NCBI GenBank assembly: GCA_025450095.1
Contig: JANWID010000253.1
Coordinates: 1 to 6,650 of the forward strand
Length of the DNA stretch: 6,650 bases
Direction: 5' to 3'
Source of the DNA: Bacteroidia bacterium
GTDB lineage: Bacteria > Bacteroidota > Bacteroidia > AKYH767-A > OLB10
The position numbers and the translations under genes are program-made. This document shows, piece after piece, positions 4,791-6,650 of the stretch (within the stretch, counting starts at the first letter, position 1; every line of letters begins with the position of its first letter). The notes below the pieces were generated by a model that did not search any database, was not told the DNA's origin, and saw only the letters and a program-made list of their open reading frames with translations.

Positions 4791-6269
4791 TCAATCTTTC
4801 ACAACTTTCCCTTTCTTAATCACCCGATAGCTATCGGGTCCGTTTTTGTTTCTCACCTCGTATAGATAAATACCTTTTGCAAGTTGTTCTGTGTTTAATG
4901 AAGCAGAATTTGTAAATTGTTGATGCAGTAATTTTCTTGAAGAAATATCATAAATTAATATTTCCGATTCCGCGTTAGCGATGGTGGTGACACGCAAGTA
5001 CGTGTCGAATGGGTTTGGAGTGAGAGTGATGTTAGATGCTTCCGGTGCGGTGTTAAGTCCGGTACAGGCATCTACGAAAATTTGAGCGGAGGAGGTGTTG
5101 GAGCATCCATTTGTATCGGTGTATAAATAAATAATGGGGTGGGTTCCAGGTCCGGCGACTGATGGGTTGAAGGTATTCAGATTGATACCCGGTCCGGTAT
5201 AGGTTCCTCCCACTGGCACCCCGCCAGTCAGCGTGTATGAAGGGGTGTTGAGGCAAACTGTATCGGGATTTAATGAGAGTGATACAATAGGAGAAGTATT
5301 GAATGTAACAGTCGCATTAGCTGTGTCGGAGCAGCCAGACTGATCCGTTATGATTACTGAATAAATTCCGGCGTTGTCGACGTCGATGGCTTGAGTGGTG
5401 TCGCCGGTATTCCAAATGTACGTATATCCCGTACCGTTGGTGGCAGTAAGAGTGATTTGTGCGGAATCGCATACCGAAACGGGGCCGGGAGGGGTGATAG
5501 TCGCCACCGGTAGTGGATTATTGAAAGGGACATCGGTGTTCCAGGAGCCCCCGTTCAGTGTTCCGTTGTAATTGCCTGTAAGATCAGTCACCAGGGATGC
5601 AATTCCGTCGTTGAAGCGCCAGTAAGCGGCGAGCCCGATTTGTGTTGCTGGATTGATGTGGTGGTCCATGCGCGACTGGATTTCCGCTTGCGTTAAGGCA
5701 TGGTCCCAAATACGAACTTCATCAATGTATCCAGCCCAGTAGCGGTTGAGCGCTTGTATGTCCGAAAGCCCACCAATCTTAACATTATAATTGGGGGAAG
5801 CCACAATAGTCCCGTAAATCACCAATGAATCGATAAAGTTTCCATTAATGTAAATCCGGATCTGTGTTCCGTCGTATGTGCCCGCTACATGATACCAGGT
5901 GTTCGTTAACATGGCCCCTGAAGCGGATGAAACATTCCTCCAGCTTTGCGCTACGCCATTTGTATCGCGCCAGGCAATGTTGAAATTAAGCTGTCCGTTA
6001 TTCCCCGCGCGCAACACAAACCCCGCTTCACCTGTCGACCATCCGTGTTTGCATACAATACTTCCTTCGTAATTGTTGGCCTTCCACAACGTGGCCTTTA
6101 TCCAGGCTTCAACTGTTACGTCCGTCGTGAAACTGAGCCCATTGCCTGAAGTTGTGGAGACCTGCGTGGAGTTTCCGTTGAATATAACGGAATTGGTGTT
6201 TATTTCGCACACCTGTGCATGCACCTGCACAACTGATACTATTAATATGAGAATGGCGATCCTTTTCAT
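4791..6269 (-). CDS. LamG-domain secreted protein with T9SS C-terminal sorting domain
   Basis: A 492-aa exported protein. Residues 1-18 are a signal peptide (MKRIAILILIVSVVQVHA, then QVCE). Residues about 25-240 are a LamG-like (concanavalin A-like) jellyroll: FTTDVTVEAWIKA (48-60), NTWYHVAGTYDGTQIRIYIN (123-142), WAGYIDEVRIWDHALTQAEI (178-197) and AAYWRFNDG (214-222). Residues about 255-325 are an Ig/PKD-like module (ITLTATNG, YIWNTGDTT, GIYSVIITDQSGC). Residues 326-401 form a second module of the type GGTYTGPGINLNTFNPSVAG then YTDTNGCSNT. Residues about 415-492 are a type A T9SS sorting domain (LTPNPF, ILIYDISSRKLL, KGIYLYEVRN, KKGKVVKD). Known biology: such domains direct export across the outer membrane by the type IX system and are then cleaved. 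Bound ligand unknown; LamG domains often bind glycans. The gene is visibly richer in G+C than its leftward neighbours. A palindrome appears inserted near the 3' end (4822-4839). Confidence 0.95.
   Translation of the reverse strand: MKRIAILILIVSVVQVHAQVCEINTNSVIFNGNSTQVSTTSGNGLSFTTDVTVEAWIKATLWKANNYEGSIVCKHGWSTGEAGFVLRAGNNGQLNFNIAWRDTNGVAQSWRNVSSASGAMLTNTWYHVAGTYDGTQIRIYINGNFIDSLVIYGTIVASPNYNVKIGGLSDIQALNRYWAGYIDEVRIWDHALTQAEIQSRMDHHINPATQIGLAAYWRFNDGIASLVTDLTGNYNGTLNGGSWNTDVPFNNPLPVATITPPGPVSVCDSAQITLTATNGTGYTYIWNTGDTTQAIDVDNAGIYSVIITDQSGCSDTANATVTFNTSPIVSLSLNPDTVCLNTPSYTLTGGVPVGGTYTGPGINLNTFNPSVAGPGTHPIIYLYTDTNGCSNTSSAQIFVDACTGLNTAPEASNITLTPNPFDTYLRVTTIANAESEILIYDISSRKLLHQQFTNSASLNTEQLAKGIYLYEVRNKNGPDSYRVIKKGKVVKD
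4822..4839. repeat. Perfect 18-bp palindrome inside the LamG gene
   Basis: ACCCGATAGCTATCGGGT reads the same on both strands. On the coding strand it encodes parts of NG-PDSYR-VIKKGK. T9SS sorting domains normally run from NKNG straight into V(I/V)K(K/N)GK, so the five residues PDSYR look like an addition of 15 bp (CCCGATAGCTATCGG) that keeps the frame. The core CCCGATAGCTATCGGG is, as I recall, frequent between genes in many Bacteroidota. Confidence 0.75.
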
Positions 6270-6296
6270 GACGGATTTCGTTGAAATTTGTACAAG

Positions 6297-6327
6297 TAAA
6301 TATAAAGATTTTATGCCAACTCACAAA
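6297..6327 (-). promoter_or_regulatory. Bacteroidota-type promoter for the LamG gene
   Basis: On the minus strand TTTG (6324-6327) is followed after exactly 19 bp by TATATTTA (6297-6304). This matches the Bacteroidota -33 (TTTG/TTG) and -7 (TAnnTTTG) pattern except for the last base. It would place the transcription start near 6290, giving a leader of about 20 nt before the ATG at 6269. This is the best full promoter in the window and suggests the LamG gene starts its own transcript rather than depending on the zinc-ribbon gene upstream. Confidence 0.6.
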
Positions 6328-6394
6328 GCACGATCTAAAGTTGTACGAAGTGCTATTATGAATAAATAACCAATAAGAATATTCTGTAGATAAA

Positions 6395-6426
6395 TGCCTG
6401 GATAGTTGCCAAGGCATGGTAGCAAC
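6395..6426. other. Overlapping inverted repeats between the zinc-ribbon and LamG genes
   Basis: TGCCTGG (6395-6401) can pair with CCAAGGCA (6409-6416) with one bulge. Alternatively GTTGC (6405-6409) can pair with GCAAC (6422-6426). The two folds are mutually exclusive. It lies about 45 bp after the zinc-ribbon stop. There is no T run after it on the minus strand, so a terminator is only possible. TAGTTGCC also resembles the conserved arm of the five intergenic repeats, and this may be a decayed relative. Nothing else is seen in the spacer 6328-6469. Confidence 0.35.
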
Positions 6427-6469
6427 CGGCTGATATGGGTAGTGCTTACTGGTCAGTATTTAGTAAAAG

Positions 6470-6650
6470 TTATTTGCTTTTCCACCTACCTAATCGTTTC
6501 ATTCCTCTTGTAAATAACCATGAGAAAAATTTGGAGTGTCCGCCTTCCATCATTTTTTGTTTGCAATATTCTTGAAAGTCATACACATTATTTCCTTTGT
6601 AAATGAACTCACCTTTGTCAAAGCAGTAGGAACAATACATTGAGCTTTTG
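6470..6650 (-). CDS. Putative zinc-ribbon protein (Zn_ribbon_2-like), C-terminal part
   Basis: The last 59 residues of a gene that enters from the right edge and stops at TAA 6470-6472. The sequence begins KSSMYCSYCFDKGEFIY, with a CxxC knuckle (YCSYC), continues with YDFQEYCKQKMMEGG, and ends GMKRLGRWKSK. This matches the C-terminal half of the small putative zinc-ribbon family (PF12674 as I remember it), whose members have an early CxxCGMP knuckle, a second C-Y-C-Y/F knuckle followed by a Phe-containing turn, and end in 'LKRWK'. The first knuckle would lie outside the window. Family proteins are about 80-100 aa, so only some 30-40 residues should be missing. Function unknown; zinc binding is inferred from the cysteines. 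It was too short for an ORF search at the edge but the frame is open throughout. Confidence 0.75.
   Translation of the reverse strand, partial: KSSMYCSYCFDKGEFIYKGNNVYDFQEYCKQKMMEGGHSKFFSWLFTRGMKRLGRWKSK

Noticed and set aside
4617..4865. 82-codon frame on the plus strand, and 4532-4726
   Set aside because: They translate repeat E, including its tandem units, and the first runs antisense into the LamG gene's end.
6109..6417. 102-codon minus-strand frame across the LamG start
   Set aside because: It is an alternative frame over the signal-peptide region and promoter of the LamG gene; the LamG frame has full domain support.

Overview
The window looks like a Bacteroidota chromosome segment, most likely from a Chitinophagia/Sphingobacteriia-like or related environmental lineage. 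The pointers are a secreted protein with a LamG-like domain and a type IX secretion (T9SS) C-terminal sorting domain, an SBBP beta-propeller protein, two lipoproteins, and promoter candidates of the Bacteroidota form (TTTG, 19 bp, TAnnTTTG-like). No rRNA, tRNA, CRISPR array, transposase or integrase gene is visible.

All seven genes lie on the minus strand, so transcription runs right to left. From the right edge they are: the C-terminal end of a putative zinc-ribbon protein (6470-6650, partial); a 492-aa LamG/T9SS secreted protein with a good promoter (4791-6269); a 371-aa beta-propeller-like lipoprotein (3387-4502); a 288-aa lipoprotein possibly related to DUF6794 (2153-3019); a 205-aa XAC2610-like exported protein (1434-2051); a 157-aa four-helix membrane protein of DUF2269 type (737-1210); and the N-terminal 109 residues of an SBBP-repeat secreted protein (1-327) that runs off the left edge. 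Most products are predicted to be exported or membrane-bound. They do not form an obvious pathway.

The striking feature is between the genes. From the LamG gene leftwards, every intergenic gap holds one structured, imperfectly palindromic element. There are five in all, at 4603-4780, 3049-3331, 2067-2157, 1284-1427 and 380-638. They share related ends (TAACG...GTTGCCGCAGG at the low-coordinate side; CTTGCG...GTTA or GCTA at the other) and fall into at least two internal types: a long one of about 260-283 bp with nested hairpins, and a short one of about 90-180 bp. The four elements whose interiors can be compared (two pairs) have the same orientation relative to the genes. One contains the stop codon of the gene before it. 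Read in the gene direction, the layout is gene, stop, AAC-hairpin-GTT, gene, which resembles an integron cassette array. The core sites match the attC consensus only partly, so a lineage-specific intergenic repeat family is the main alternative.

A second small mobile-like signal is a perfect 18-bp palindrome (4822-4839) inside the sorting domain of the LamG protein. It appears to have added five in-frame residues to an otherwise standard C-terminus.
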